Positions 41,768-50,294 of a stretch of 64,000 bases of DNA are shown in pieces (positions within the stretch are counted from its first letter, which is position 1; each line of letters begins with the position of its first letter). Under the pieces are notes generated by a model. That model made no database searches. It was not told the DNA's origin and saw only the letters and a program-made list of their open reading frames with translations. Made by a program: the position numbers and the translations under genes. Source of the stretch: VRUE01 sp963753585 (GTDB taxonomy: Bacteria > Actinomycetota > Thermoleophilia > Solirubrobacterales > 70-9); the NCBI GenBank assembly GCA_963753585.1, contig CAVWCU010000001.1, positions 992,001-1,056,000 of the forward strand, given 5' to 3'.

Positions 41768-43147
41768 ATGAGCACGATCTACGCGCAGAACCTGATCGAA
41801 CGAACGTTGAGCCGATTCGGCCCACCCATCGTGGCCGCGATCATCGTCGGGCAGCGACAGAGCAACCTCGACCTGGCGCTGCTCGTCCTGATCTCGATGC
41901 TCGTCGTCGACGCGATCCTGCGCGGGCGCCGCTATCCGCTGCACCTGGTGCCCCTCGCCAAGTACATGCTGAGCGTCATCGTCCCGGTGAGCGGCGTCGC
42001 CCTGGCATTCGGGCTCAGCCAGTTCAACGCCACGTCGCTCGTAATCCCGACCACGATCGTGGCGATGGTGGGCGCGAGCACGACCAGCCTGATCGCGATC
42101 TGGGTCGGAGACCGCTTCGCGATCGAGCGACCGATCCGCACCGCCGTGATCGGCGACAGGGGCTTCGCCTCCCGGCTGAGGGCGGAGCTGCTGGAGAATC
42201 GCATTCGCTCCTATCAGCTGATCGGCTACGTGAGCGAGTCGCCGGCCGGGGCCGACGAAGAGTCGCTGCCGCGGCTTGGCGGGATGCCCGAGATCCGCAC
42301 CGTCGTCCTCGAGAACCAGGTCGACCTGCTCGTGGTCAGCCCCGAGAAGCCACGCTTGCCGATTTTCGAGCAGACCGCGAAGGCCTGCCTGGACTTGCCG
42401 GTGCGGATGATCGAGGCCACCGCCCTCTACGAGAACATCCTCGGACACGTGCCGATCGGGGCGATCAACTCGGCCTGGTTCCAGTACATCATGCACCCGC
42501 GCTACTCGCCGTCTTCACCGCTCTCCAAGCGGCTGCTCGACATCGTCGTCTCGAGCGCCCTGCTGGTCGTAGCCGCGCCCCTGATGGTCCTCTGCGCCCT
42601 CGCGGTCAAGCTGGAGGACCGCGGGCCGGTCTTCTACCGGCAAAGGCGCTACGGCGAGGAAGGGCGCGAGTTCGACATGATCAAGTTCCGCACCTTGCGG
42701 CCCGACGCCGATCAGCTACTCGCCGACGGGCGCGCCGAGGAGGAGGTGGTGACTCGGGCCGGGCGCCTCCTCCGCAAGGGACACCTCAACGAGCTGCCCC
42801 AGCTGCTCCAGGTGTTGCACGGCGAGATGTCGCTGGTCGGCCCGCGTCCGGAGCCGCCCGCGCTGGTCGAGTCGCTGAGCTGGGTGGTCCCTCACTACGA
42901 CCGGCGCGCCCTGGTGAAGCCGGGTCTGACCGGCTGGGCGCAGGTGCGCTGCGGCTACGCCGGCAGCCGCATCGGCACCGCCTGGAAGACCTGCCACGAC
43001 CTCTACTACCTCAAGCACCGCTCGGTGGGCCTGGACCTGGTCATCCTGCTGCAGACCTTCCACGCGCTGGTCGAGCGCGAGGACGTCGAGCAGGTTCCCG
43101 CGCCCGACTTCATCCTGGGTGACGCCGCCGAGCTGATCACCCGCTGA
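41768..43147 (+). CDS. Polyprenyl-phosphate glycosyl-1-phosphate transferase (priming enzyme)
   Basis: A 459-residue membrane enzyme starting each repeat unit by loading a sugar phosphate on undecaprenyl phosphate. Four or so N-terminal helices and a CoA-binding-like domain (about 110-220) are followed by the catalytic domain: SKRLLDIVVSSALLV, DRGPVFYRQRRYG, FDMIKFRTL, LNELPQLLQVLHGEMSLVGP and RPEPP. It is divergent from the Wzz/kinase gene. Its stop codon (43145-43147) overlaps the left end of element E. Confidence 0.9.
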   Translation: MSTIYAQNLIERTLSRFGPPIVAAIIVGQRQSNLDLALLVLISMLVVDAILRGRRYPLHLVPLAKYMLSVIVPVSGVALAFGLSQFNATSLVIPTTIVAMVGASTTSLIAIWVGDRFAIERPIRTAVIGDRGFASRLRAELLENRIRSYQLIGYVSESPAGADEESLPRLGGMPEIRTVVLENQVDLLVVSPEKPRLPIFEQTAKACLDLPVRMIEATALYENILGHVPIGAINSAWFQYIMHPRYSPSSPLSKRLLDIVVSSALLVVAAPLMVLCALAVKLEDRGPVFYRQRRYGEEGREFDMIKFRTLRPDADQLLADGRAEEEVVTRAGRLLRKGHLNELPQLLQVLHGEMSLVGPRPEPPALVESLSWVVPHYDRRALVKPGLTGWAQVRCGYAGSRIGTAWKTCHDLYYLKHRSVGLDLVILLQTFHALVEREDVEQVPAPDFILGDAAELITR

Positions 43148-43311
43148 GATGGCTGAGCCCACGACCGCGTGTGACTGGGGGCGCATGTGGCCAAGCAGAT
43201 CGAGGACGCAGGGAGGCCGAATAGGCAGGCCTATTCGGCCGACCGAGGACGCGGAGATGCGCAGCGCCACGTGCGCCATCCAGGCGTGCGGGGTCGTGGG
43301 CTCAGCCATCT
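43147..43311. repeat. Family 1 structured palindromic element, copy E (165 bp)
   Basis: Perfect 20-bp inverted ends at 43147-43166 and 43292-43311, different in sequence from those of copies F and G. The central hairpin 43215-43240 (ggccgaatagg-cagg-cctattcggcc) is perfect. The conserved gaggacgcaggga precedes it and gaccgaggacgc follows. It lies directly between the priming transferase stop and the next glycosyltransferase. Confidence 0.9.
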
Positions 43312-44467
43312 AGGATCGAACCCCCTGCGACTAGCCGTCTACAACGACTACAGGTTCTGGCGTGCCGAAGGGCGGGTCTGGACCGAGCGCGCCTTCATCG
43401 TCTTCCTGGGCGGTCTGGCCGAGCGAGTCGACCGGCTGGTCATGCCGGGGCGACTCCATCCCGGTGAGAAGCGCGGCGAGTCGGCCCACTACCCCGTGCC
43501 GGAGGGCATCGAGCTCGCTCCCCTGCCCTGGTACGGCAGCCTCGCCAACCCGCCCGCGGTCGGGCGCGCCCTGATCGGCTCGCTGCGCACCTTCTGGCGT
43601 GTCCTCGACGAGGTCGACGCGGTCCTCCTCTTCGGGCCACATCCCTCCTGCTTCGCCTTCGCCGCGCTGGCCGCGCTGCGCGGCCGGCGGGTAGTGCTCG
43701 GCGTGCGTCAGGACCTGCCGGCCTACACCCGCAACCGGCACCCGGACCGCCGCTCGATCCAGTTGATGGCCGACGTCCTGGAGCTCGGCTACCGGCTCCT
43801 CGCCCGCCGCTGCCGCACCGTGGTGGTCGGCCCCGACCTGGCGCGGAAGTACCGCCGGGCGCGGCGCCTGCTGCCGCTCAACGTCTCGCTGATCCGCAAC
43901 TCCGACATCGCCACGGGTCCCTCCTGCACTGACTACGACGGCGAGCTGGCGGCGCTCAGCGTCGGCCGCCTCGAAGCAGAGAAGAACCCGCTGCTGCTTG
44001 CCGACGCCCTCGCCGCGCTTGGTCCGGAGTCGCGCTGGCGCCTCACCGTCTGCGGCGAGGGGCCGCTGGCGGGCGAGCTCGGGCAACGCCTCGAGCAGCT
44101 CGGCGTCGACAGGCGGGCAAGGCTGGCCGGGTACGTGCCGATCGACGGCGGCCTCCTCGACCTCTACCGGGAAAGCCACGCGCTGCTCCACGTCTCCTGG
44201 ACCGAGGGCCTGCCGCAGATCCTCTTCGAGGCCTTCGCCGCCGGCCTGCCGGTGGTGGCGACGGCGGTCGGCGGCGTGGCTGAGGCGGTCGGGGACGCGG
44301 CGCTGCTGATCCCGCCGGGAGACCCCGAGGCGGCTGCGCGGGCGCTCGAGCGCGTCGCTGCCGATGCCGGGCTGCGCGAGCGCATGGTGCACGCTGGGCT
44401 GGAACGCGCCCGCGCGATCACGCTCGAGGCCGAGAGCGAGCGCCTCGCCCGCTTCATAGCCGCATAG
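43285..44467 (+). CDS. GT4-family glycosyltransferase, start inside repeat element
   Basis: A GT-B enzyme of about 390 residues with FFGPHPSCF-like N-terminal packing (LLFGPHPSCFAFAALAALRG), SVGRLEAEKNPLLLADAL and the EX7E motif EGLPQILFEAFAAGLPVV. Homologous proteins usually open near LRLAVYNDYRFW, but here that position is a CTG (43325). The nearest in-frame GTG codons (43285, 43270 and 43187) all lie in element E. Either the element supplied a new start or the first codon has decayed. Location behind the priming transferase suggests it adds the second sugar. Confidence 0.75.
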
Positions 44468-44479
44468 CTCCTAGGCGGG

Positions 44480-45256
44480 TCAGCGTCGCGACAGCAGGAT
44501 GCGACGCAGGCGGTCGTAGTTACGCCCGCCGGCACGCTTGGCTATGCCCCGTGCCGCCCAGCCCGCGCGCTCGCGCAGCCACGGGCTTGGGCTACCCGTC
44601 GCGGCGGCGGCGACCGTCGGGGTCGGGGTCGAGCCGCGAACCGCGAACCGGCCGACCAGAGCGCACTCGCCGATCCTTCCCACGGCCCGCCGTGGCTGCG
44701 AGGTGAAGAGGGTCGCGACTCCCGCGGCCGCTGCGGCCCTGCCGACCGCCTCGGAGTAGTAGCCGCCGGGCACGCTGGCGGTCGTGGCCGGGACACCGGT
44801 TGCCTCCGACAGGACGGCGACGCTCTGCGACCACTCCTCCTGCAGCTGCGCCGGCGGCAGACTCTCGATCCGCTGTGGATGGGTGTGCGAGTGGGAGCCG
44901 ATCACGTGGCCCTGCGAGATGAGGCGACGCACACCCTCCCAATCGAGGAAGCCGGGGCGGCCGACCAACCCGGTGACGATGAAGAAGTGCGCCGCCCAGC
45001 CACGCCGCGCCAGCGCCGCTCCGGCGAGGGCAGCACTCGAGCCGCCGTCGTCGAAGGTGAGCAGCCAACCGCCCTGTGACGGCAGCGGCGCGTCGGCGCG
45101 CAGAGGAGGTTCCCCGAGCGCTTGCTCGATGCCGTCCATCTGCCGCTCGAACTCGTCGATGGAAACCGCGTAGACGCCGGCGCCGGCGCCCTCGAAGCCG
45201 CCACGGACGCCGTCAGAGCCGATCACGTCGTGGTACATCAGGGTCGACAGCTTCAT
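44480..45256 (-). CDS. Polysaccharide deacetylase (NodB domain)
   Basis: A 258-residue CE4-type enzyme. LSTLMYHDVI opens the barrel; LLTFDDGGSS has the catalytic Asp pair; GSHSHTHPQRIE is the metal-binding HxxxH region; PGGYYSEAVGRAA stands in place of YPYG. The C-terminus ends with NYDRLRRILLSRR. The ATG at 45256 overlaps the stop of the GT2 gene (ATGA), so deacetylase, GT2 and FemAB-like genes form one minus-strand operon. No signal peptide is seen. Confidence 0.85.
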   Translation of the reverse strand: MKLSTLMYHDVIGSDGVRGGFEGAGAGVYAVSIDEFERQMDGIEQALGEPPLRADAPLPSQGGWLLTFDDGGSSAALAGAALARRGWAAHFFIVTGLVGRPGFLDWEGVRRLISQGHVIGSHSHTHPQRIESLPPAQLQEEWSQSVAVLSEATGVPATTASVPGGYYSEAVGRAAAAAGVATLFTSQPRRAVGRIGECALVGRFAVRGSTPTPTVAAAATGSPSPWLRERAGWAARGIAKRAGGRNYDRLRRILLSRR

Positions 45257-46293
45257 AGCAGCCTGGCGGCGGCCAGCCAGCCGCGGGCCATCCCGAACCC
45301 GTAGCCGAAGTGGAAAGCGGGGAAGACGCTCATCACCCGCGGCGCCAGCGAGAGGGGCTCGCCCAGCGCCCGCGCCCCACGCAGCGCGAAGACCAGGGCG
45401 CCGAGCAGGTAGATGCCCAGCACCGCGACCAGCAGCGCCAGGGCGGCGGCCGAGAACGGCGCCGCAACCGCGAGCCCGACGATCAGGATGAGGAAGGCGA
45501 GAGGCGCCATGCTGCGCAGCGAGAGGATCGCGCGGTGCTTGAGCATCACCGGCACCTTCCAGAGGCCGTACTCGTAGTACTGCCGCCATACGCGGGCAAG
45601 GGATCCGCGGGGCCGGTAGCGGACCACCAGGGTCGGGTCGAGGACGATCCGCCCGCCCGCCTCGCGGATGCGGTAGTTGAGCTCGTCGTCCTGGTTGCGC
45701 ACCATCTCCTCGTCGAACGGCCCAGCGACACTGAAGGCGACGGGTCGGAAGGCGCCGAAGGTGACGGTGTCGATCTCGACCGGCTCCGTGCCCCCCAGCC
45801 GGGTCCAGCCGATGCCGCCGAAGGGGCTGTCCATCGCACAGGCCACCGCGCGCTCCATCGGGGTTTCCCCCCTCGGCTCGACCCGACCGCCGACGTTCCA
45901 GGCGCCGGTTTCCGCGGCCAGCTCAGCACAGCGGCGCAGGTAGTGCGGCGGGTAGCGGGAGTGGCAGTCGAGGCGCACGATCAGGTCACCCGTGGCGCGG
46001 CCGATGCAGGCGTTCAACCCCGGCGAGACCCAGCCCGCCGGGTTCTCGATCACCTGCAGCGGCAGCGAGGCGTCCCGCGCCGCGGCTTCCAGCCGCCCTG
46101 GCGAACCGTCGACGGAGCCGCCATCGGCAACCAGCACCTGCAGCTCGCCGGTGAAGTCCTGAGCGGCGAGGTCGGCGACGAAGTGCTCGACGCTGGCGAT
46201 CTCGTCGCGCATCGGTGTGATCGTCGAGATCCGCCGCACCGGCGCGCGCAGGTCGGCGGCGGCCAGCACTTCGTCGCCCTCCGTCGTCCTCAC
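45253..46293 (-). CDS. GT2-family glycosyltransferase (ExoA-like)
   Basis: A 346-residue enzyme with an N-terminal GT-A domain (ISTITPMRDEIASVEHFVAD, VADGGSVDGS, the metal-binding LDCHSRYP, and RNQDDELNYRIREAGG) and three C-terminal membrane helices. The layout resembles succinoglycan ExoA-type transferases acting at the membrane. Start and stop overlap its neighbours. It belongs to the operon with the deacetylase and the FemAB-like gene. Confidence 0.87.
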   Translation of the reverse strand: MRTTEGDEVLAAADLRAPVRRISTITPMRDEIASVEHFVADLAAQDFTGELQVLVADGGSVDGSPGRLEAAARDASLPLQVIENPAGWVSPGLNACIGRATGDLIVRLDCHSRYPPHYLRRCAELAAETGAWNVGGRVEPRGETPMERAVACAMDSPFGGIGWTRLGGTEPVEIDTVTFGAFRPVAFSVAGPFDEEMVRNQDDELNYRIREAGGRIVLDPTLVVRYRPRGSLARVWRQYYEYGLWKVPVMLKHRAILSLRSMAPLAFLILIVGLAVAAPFSAAALALLVAVLGIYLLGALVFALRGARALGEPLSLAPRVMSVFPAFHFGYGFGMARGWLAAARLL

Positions 46294-47297
46294 CCCGAGC
46301 CGGCGGTAGAGCGTTTGCGCGTGGCGACCCGCCAGTAGACTTTACGGGCGGTCTTGCGCGCCGCCAGCAGGCCGGGCAAGCGCGAGCGGCGCAGGAAGGG
46401 CACCTCGACCTGGCTGCCGCCGTACTTCCGCTTGTAATCGCCCTGACCGCCGAGGTCCAGCAGCGGCACGCCGAGCGCCTTCACGTGGCGGATCGCGTGC
46501 CAGAAGATCGCTTCGTTGGGGCGCGCACTCTGCTCGCTGCGAAAGCTGGCGCCGCCCCAGAAGTAGGCGAAGCTCTTGAAGACGGGGAAGATCGCGCTCG
46601 CGATCGGCTTCCCCTCCGGGCTGCGCGCGCGCAGCATCAGCAGGTTGCCGCTCGGCTCGACCAGGCGGATCATCTCGCGCACCCGCTCGACCGAGTAGGG
46701 CGGGCTCAGCGACTGCTTGGCGAAGACGTCTTCGAGCTGCTCGTAGTACTCGTCGGCGAACTCCTGCCCGGAGGCCAGCTCGACCTGGACCCCGACCTTC
46801 TCACCTTTGCGGATCGCGCGGCGGCAGGCGCTCGACATCGCCGCAAACAGCTCGTCCTCACTGCGGGAGAGGTCGATCTCAAACGTCTTGAACGGCGCCA
46901 CCTCGGAGTGGCGCGCCTCCCCCGCCTCGTCGAAGGCCAGCCGCCGGTCGAGCAGTTCCAGGTAGAGGCAGCGCATCTCGCCGAAGGCGAACTGGCCGAG
47001 CGCCTCGACCGCGGCGCCCCGCGAGGCGCTCTCGCGCAGGTTGAAGCCGATCGGACCGGTCGTCCAGCCGCGGAAGGGGCTGCCCAGGATCGGCACGCCG
47101 AAGCGCTTCACCTTCATCCCGGTGTACCAGCCCACCGGCTCGTCGCCGTCCAGCACCCGGGCGACGACCGGCTCCCCGCCCTGGGTCGCAGCCAGGAACT
47201 CGAGCCACTCGCGGGTCTGGAAGACGTTGCGGTCCTCGAACGCGTCGAGCTGGTCCCACTCGACGTCAGCGAAGTCGGTGCGCTCGAGCTGCAACAC
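46290..47297 (-). CDS. FemAB/GNAT-like acyltransferase (CelD/BcsL family)
   Basis: A 335-residue protein of the double-GNAT type. It has NVFQTREWLEFLAATQGGEP near the N-terminus, a central AMSSACRRAIRKGEKVGVQVE helix, and LLDLGGQGDYKRKYGGSQVE near the C-terminus. Family members attach amino acids or acyl groups to peptidoglycan precursors or exopolysaccharide. The GTG at 47297 is used. It opens the operon with GT2 and deacetylase, so modification of an amino sugar after deacetylation is a sensible, but inferred, role. Confidence 0.82.
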   Translation of the reverse strand: MLQLERTDFADVEWDQLDAFEDRNVFQTREWLEFLAATQGGEPVVARVLDGDEPVGWYTGMKVKRFGVPILGSPFRGWTTGPIGFNLRESASRGAAVEALGQFAFGEMRCLYLELLDRRLAFDEAGEARHSEVAPFKTFEIDLSRSEDELFAAMSSACRRAIRKGEKVGVQVELASGQEFADEYYEQLEDVFAKQSLSPPYSVERVREMIRLVEPSGNLLMLRARSPEGKPIASAIFPVFKSFAYFWGGASFRSEQSARPNEAIFWHAIRHVKALGVPLLDLGGQGDYKRKYGGSQVEVPFLRRSRLPGLLAARKTARKVYWRVATRKRSTAGSG

Positions 47298-47367
47298 CGC
47301 TACAAGCTAGGGCACGTTGCGGCGGCGAGAGTCCCCAGGCAGCCGGCGCTGATCGCGACCCGCATCG

Positions 47368-47883
47368 TCAACCCTCCTCCCGGCGCGGGACCAGCACCAG
47401 GCGCTTGAACTCGGCGACGAGCACGCCGTCTTGATTCAGCACCCGGGTGTGGACCTTGACCACGCCGCGGTCGGACTTCGACTTGGACGGCTTGACGTCG
47501 AGCACCTCGGTCTCGCAGAAGAGCGTGTCGCCATGGAAGACCGGGTTCGGGTGGCTGAGCTCTTCGGTGGCGAGGTTGGCGATCGCCTTGCCCGAGACGT
47601 CGGAGACCGACATCCCCAGGGCGAGCGAGTAGACGAGCGGCCCGACGACGACGTTGCGGCCCTGCTGCGAGCGCTTCGCGTAGACGTCGTTGAGGTGCAG
47701 CGGGTGGTGGTTCATCGTGATCAGGCAGAAGAGGTGGTCGTCGGCCTCGGTCACGGTCTTCGCCGGCCAGTGCTTGTAGACGGCGCCGACCTCGAACTCC
47801 TCGAGGTAGCGGCCGTAGCTGTGGGCGCCCGATGCCTCGCGCTCGGCCTGGTCGGTGGTCAGCTCGTACTTCTGCTCGCTCAT
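47368..47883 (-). CDS. MaoC-like hydratase, mesaconyl-CoA hydratase candidate
   Basis: A 171-residue single hot-dog protein. The hydratase signature has the catalytic Asp/His in TVTEADDHLFCLITMNHHPL, then NVVVGPLVYSLALGMSVSDVSG and NPVFHGDTLFCETEVLDV. It matches the short MaoC proteins found in actinobacterial ethylmalonyl-CoA gene clusters, which hydrate mesaconyl-CoA to beta-methylmalyl-CoA. The ATG at 47883 has a clear upstream region, shared with the truncated copy at 17718. Here it is detached from ccr, ecm and the lyase gene. Confidence 0.83.
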   Translation of the reverse strand: MSEQKYELTTDQAEREASGAHSYGRYLEEFEVGAVYKHWPAKTVTEADDHLFCLITMNHHPLHLNDVYAKRSQQGRNVVVGPLVYSLALGMSVSDVSGKAIANLATEELSHPNPVFHGDTLFCETEVLDVKPSKSKSDRGVVKVHTRVLNQDGVLVAEFKRLVLVPRREEG

Positions 47884-47924
47884 CTGTGGGGAATCTCCTC
47901 TGGGAATGGACGACGCGGGATGCT
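47821..47924. repeat. Direct repeat, right copy (mch 5' region)
   Basis: Matches 17656-17760 in the same orientation. It covers codons 1-21, the ribosome-binding region and about 40 bases further upstream, ending at gcgggatgct in both copies. Confidence 0.88.
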
Positions 47925-47954
47925 ATCCACGGGGACGCTTCGCCGGGGTGACGC

Positions 47955-48317
47955 TCAGTGCGCCTTCTTCAACCGTGCCCGCTGCTCTTGGCGCTCGACC
48001 ACCTGTGCGATCAGCTTCTTCACGTTGGAGTCGCCGGTGGCCTTGATGTGGCCGGTCTCATAGGCCTTGCGATAGCTCTTCAAGGTGCCGCGCTCGGCCA
48101 GCTCGTTGAACTGGGGTCGATCGATCTCGACCAGGATGCGCTCGTCCTGGGCGAGATCCTTCTTGATCTCTGGCCCCGGCAGCTCGACCCGGTAGAGCTG
48201 GATGTCCCCTCTCCCCTTCAACTCCAGCCCGAAGATGAGCTTCAGATTCTGCAGCGCGGGCACTTCCGCCTGAAAGCGCTCTACCGCAATGCGGATCTGC
48301 TCAGCGGTGGACGCCAT
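47955..48317 (-). CDS. SCP2-like sterol/lipid-carrier domain protein
   Basis: A 120-residue soluble protein. The pattern ERILVEIDRPQFNELAERGT and SYRKAYETGHIKATGDSNVKKL is like the C-terminal half of stand-alone SCP2 sterol-transfer domains, which carry hydrophobic acyl ligands. The first half is less typical. It sits 71 bases upstream of the MaoC gene on the same strand and could share its operon. The family call is moderate. Confidence 0.62.
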   Translation of the reverse strand: MASTAEQIRIAVERFQAEVPALQNLKLIFGLELKGRGDIQLYRVELPGPEIKKDLAQDERILVEIDRPQFNELAERGTLKSYRKAYETGHIKATGDSNVKKLIAQVVERQEQRARLKKAH

Positions 48318-48340
48318 CGGCGAAGGATATAAATAGCGGC

Positions 48341-49441
48341 GTGGACACTTACCTCGAGGCGCCGGCGCTGACCGAGATCGTTCGTCGCTGTTGCCGCGAC
48401 GTCGGCCTTCCCCTCGCAGATGCCGAAGCCGTGGCGGAGGTTCTGCTCTACGCCAACCTGCGCGGACAGGACGGGCATGGGCTCATGCGCCTGCCCAACT
48501 ACATGCGACGGGTGCAGAGCGGCCTCGCCGGCAGCAGCGCCGGGCTCCAGGTCGCCGCCGAGAATGGCCCGCTGCGCAGGCTCGACGGCGGCAGGGCACT
48601 TGGCCCGGCCGCAGCGGTCAAGGCCAGCGACACGTCGATCGAGCTCGGTCGCGAACACGGCGTGGGCGTGGTCGCGCTAGGCAACGTCACCCACTTCGGG
48701 CCGGCCGGGTTCTACGCCCGCCGCGTCGCCGAGCAGGGCCTGGTCTCGATCGTGACGTCGAACGGTCCGAAGTCGGTCGCCCCCTACGGCGCCGCGGAGG
48801 CGCTGTTCGGCACGAACCCGCTCGCGCTCGGCATCCCAATCGGCGAGGGCACCCCAATGGTGCTCGACATGGCGACCAGCGCGACCGCGCGGGGCAAGAT
48901 CCGCCGTGCGGCGGAATCGGGCGAATCCCTGCCTGAGCACGTCGCGATCGACTCGGCCGGGCGCCCGACGCGCGACGCGCACGACGCGCTCGAGGGAAGT
49001 CTGCTGTCGGTCGCCGGCCCGAAGGGATCGGGGCTGGCACTGGCGATATCGATGCTCGCGATCCTGCTTGCCGACGCGCAGGCCGACGACGAATTCGCCG
49101 TCCTGGCCACGAAAGAGACAGAAGCCGACCCGAGCCAGTTCCCGCTGGTCGACGGCTCGGTGGGCCAAGCCTTCATCGCGATCGACCCCGGCCCGCTGCT
49201 CGGCGACTCCGCCGCCGAGCGGGCCAGCGCCTTCGCCGATCGCCTGCGCGGGCTGCCGCCGGCGGAGGGCTTCGACGCCCCCCGGCTGCCCGGAGAGGCC
49301 GGCGACGCCACGGCCGAACAGCGCCGCACCGAGGGCATCCCGATCCGCCCCGAGCTCCTCGCCCTGATCGCCGAGACCTGCCGGGACCTCGACATGGACT
49401 CGACCGCCGCCTGGCTCGAGGCAGAGCACCCGCCGGTCTGA
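48341..49441 (+). CDS. Malate/L-lactate dehydrogenase family protein (Ldh2)
   Basis: A 366-residue NAD(P)-dependent 2-hydroxyacid dehydrogenase of the Ldh2 fold. It has RGQDGHGLMRLPNYMRRV, GVGVVALGNVTHFGPAGFYA with the catalytic His, VTSNGPKSVAPYG, FGTNPLALGIP and KGSGLALAISML. It reduces or oxidises a 2-keto/2-hydroxy diacid such as malate or sulfolactate. The GTG at 48341 is used. It converges on a RraA-family aldolase gene, suggesting a shared hydroxyacid route. Confidence 0.87.
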   Translation: MDTYLEAPALTEIVRRCCRDVGLPLADAEAVAEVLLYANLRGQDGHGLMRLPNYMRRVQSGLAGSSAGLQVAAENGPLRRLDGGRALGPAAAVKASDTSIELGREHGVGVVALGNVTHFGPAGFYARRVAEQGLVSIVTSNGPKSVAPYGAAEALFGTNPLALGIPIGEGTPMVLDMATSATARGKIRRAAESGESLPEHVAIDSAGRPTRDAHDALEGSLLSVAGPKGSGLALAISMLAILLADAQADDEFAVLATKETEADPSQFPLVDGSVGQAFIAIDPGPLLGDSAAERASAFADRLRGLPPAEGFDAPRLPGEAGDATAEQRRTEGIPIRPELLALIAETCRDLDMDSTAAWLEAEHPPV

Positions 49442-49452
49442 GCCGGCTGCGG

Positions 49453-50196
49453 CTAGTTGCTGCCGGGCTTGACCGGGTCGGCGGCGCCGACTCCGGAGCT
49501 GACGCCGCCCTCTTCGAGGATCGCGTCGACCCACGTGTTGTCGAACTCGCCTCGCGCCACCGCGTCGCTGTAGGCCTTGGCCGCCGCCTCCCTGCTCTGC
49601 AACTGCCCGAGCAGCTCGACGCAGAAGTCCTGCGGCACGACGACCACGCCGTTGCTGTCGGCGACGATGATGTCGCCGGGTTCGACGACTACTCCCCCGG
49701 CCGCGATCGGATAGTTGATCTCGCCCGGGCCCCGGTGCAGCGGGCCGATCGGCGTAAAACCCTTGGCGAAGACGGGGAAGTCGCCGAGCGCCTTGATGTC
49801 GGACAGGTCGCGGATCAGGCCGTCGACGATGAAGCCGGCGATGCCGCGGTGCTTCGCCTTGGTGCTGATCAGGTCGCCCAGGGCGGCGGTCGAGGACTTC
49901 GAGTCGATGACGACGACGTCACCGGGTTTCGCCACGTCGAGGACCTTGTGGACCATCAGGTTGTCGCCGGGGAAGACCTTGACGGTGCAGGCCGGGCCGA
50001 CGACGGATGAACAGGCCGGCGTCAACGCCTGGATCTCCGAGCTCATCGTGTAGAGCCGGTTCATGAAGTCGGACACCTCGGGGCTGTCGAAGTCCGCGAA
50101 CGCGCTCACCACGTCGCTCGGCGGGCGCGAGATCTCCTCGCGGACGCGGAACCCCGGGCCGGCGTGCATCTCTGCTGATTTCGGCTTTCCCACCAT
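49453..50196 (-). CDS. RraA-family aldolase / decarboxylase-like protein
   Basis: A 247-residue protein of the RraA/HMG-aldolase fold. The signature GDLISTKAKHRGIAGFIVDG followed by LIRD provides the metal-binding Asp and pyruvate-binding Arg of 4-hydroxy-4-methyl-2-oxoglutarate and 4-carboxy-4-hydroxy-2-oxoadipate aldolases. PGDIIVADSNGVVVVPQ near the C-terminus also matches. Presence of these residues favours an enzyme over an RNase E inhibitor. It may cleave a hydroxyacid processed by the neighbouring dehydrogenase. Confidence 0.83.
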   Translation of the reverse strand: MVGKPKSAEMHAGPGFRVREEISRPPSDVVSAFADFDSPEVSDFMNRLYTMSSEIQALTPACSSVVGPACTVKVFPGDNLMVHKVLDVAKPGDVVVIDSKSSTAALGDLISTKAKHRGIAGFIVDGLIRDLSDIKALGDFPVFAKGFTPIGPLHRGPGEINYPIAAGGVVVEPGDIIVADSNGVVVVPQDFCVELLGQLQSREAAAKAYSDAVARGEFDNTWVDAILEEGGVSSGVGAADPVKPGSN

Positions 50197-50294
50197 GAGG
50201 TGGGCAACTTAGCAGGCGGGATAGACGTGCAAAAAACGGCCCATCGGACCGTGTTCGGACTAGTACATACGTCCAAGTACCTCATCCCTGCGGC

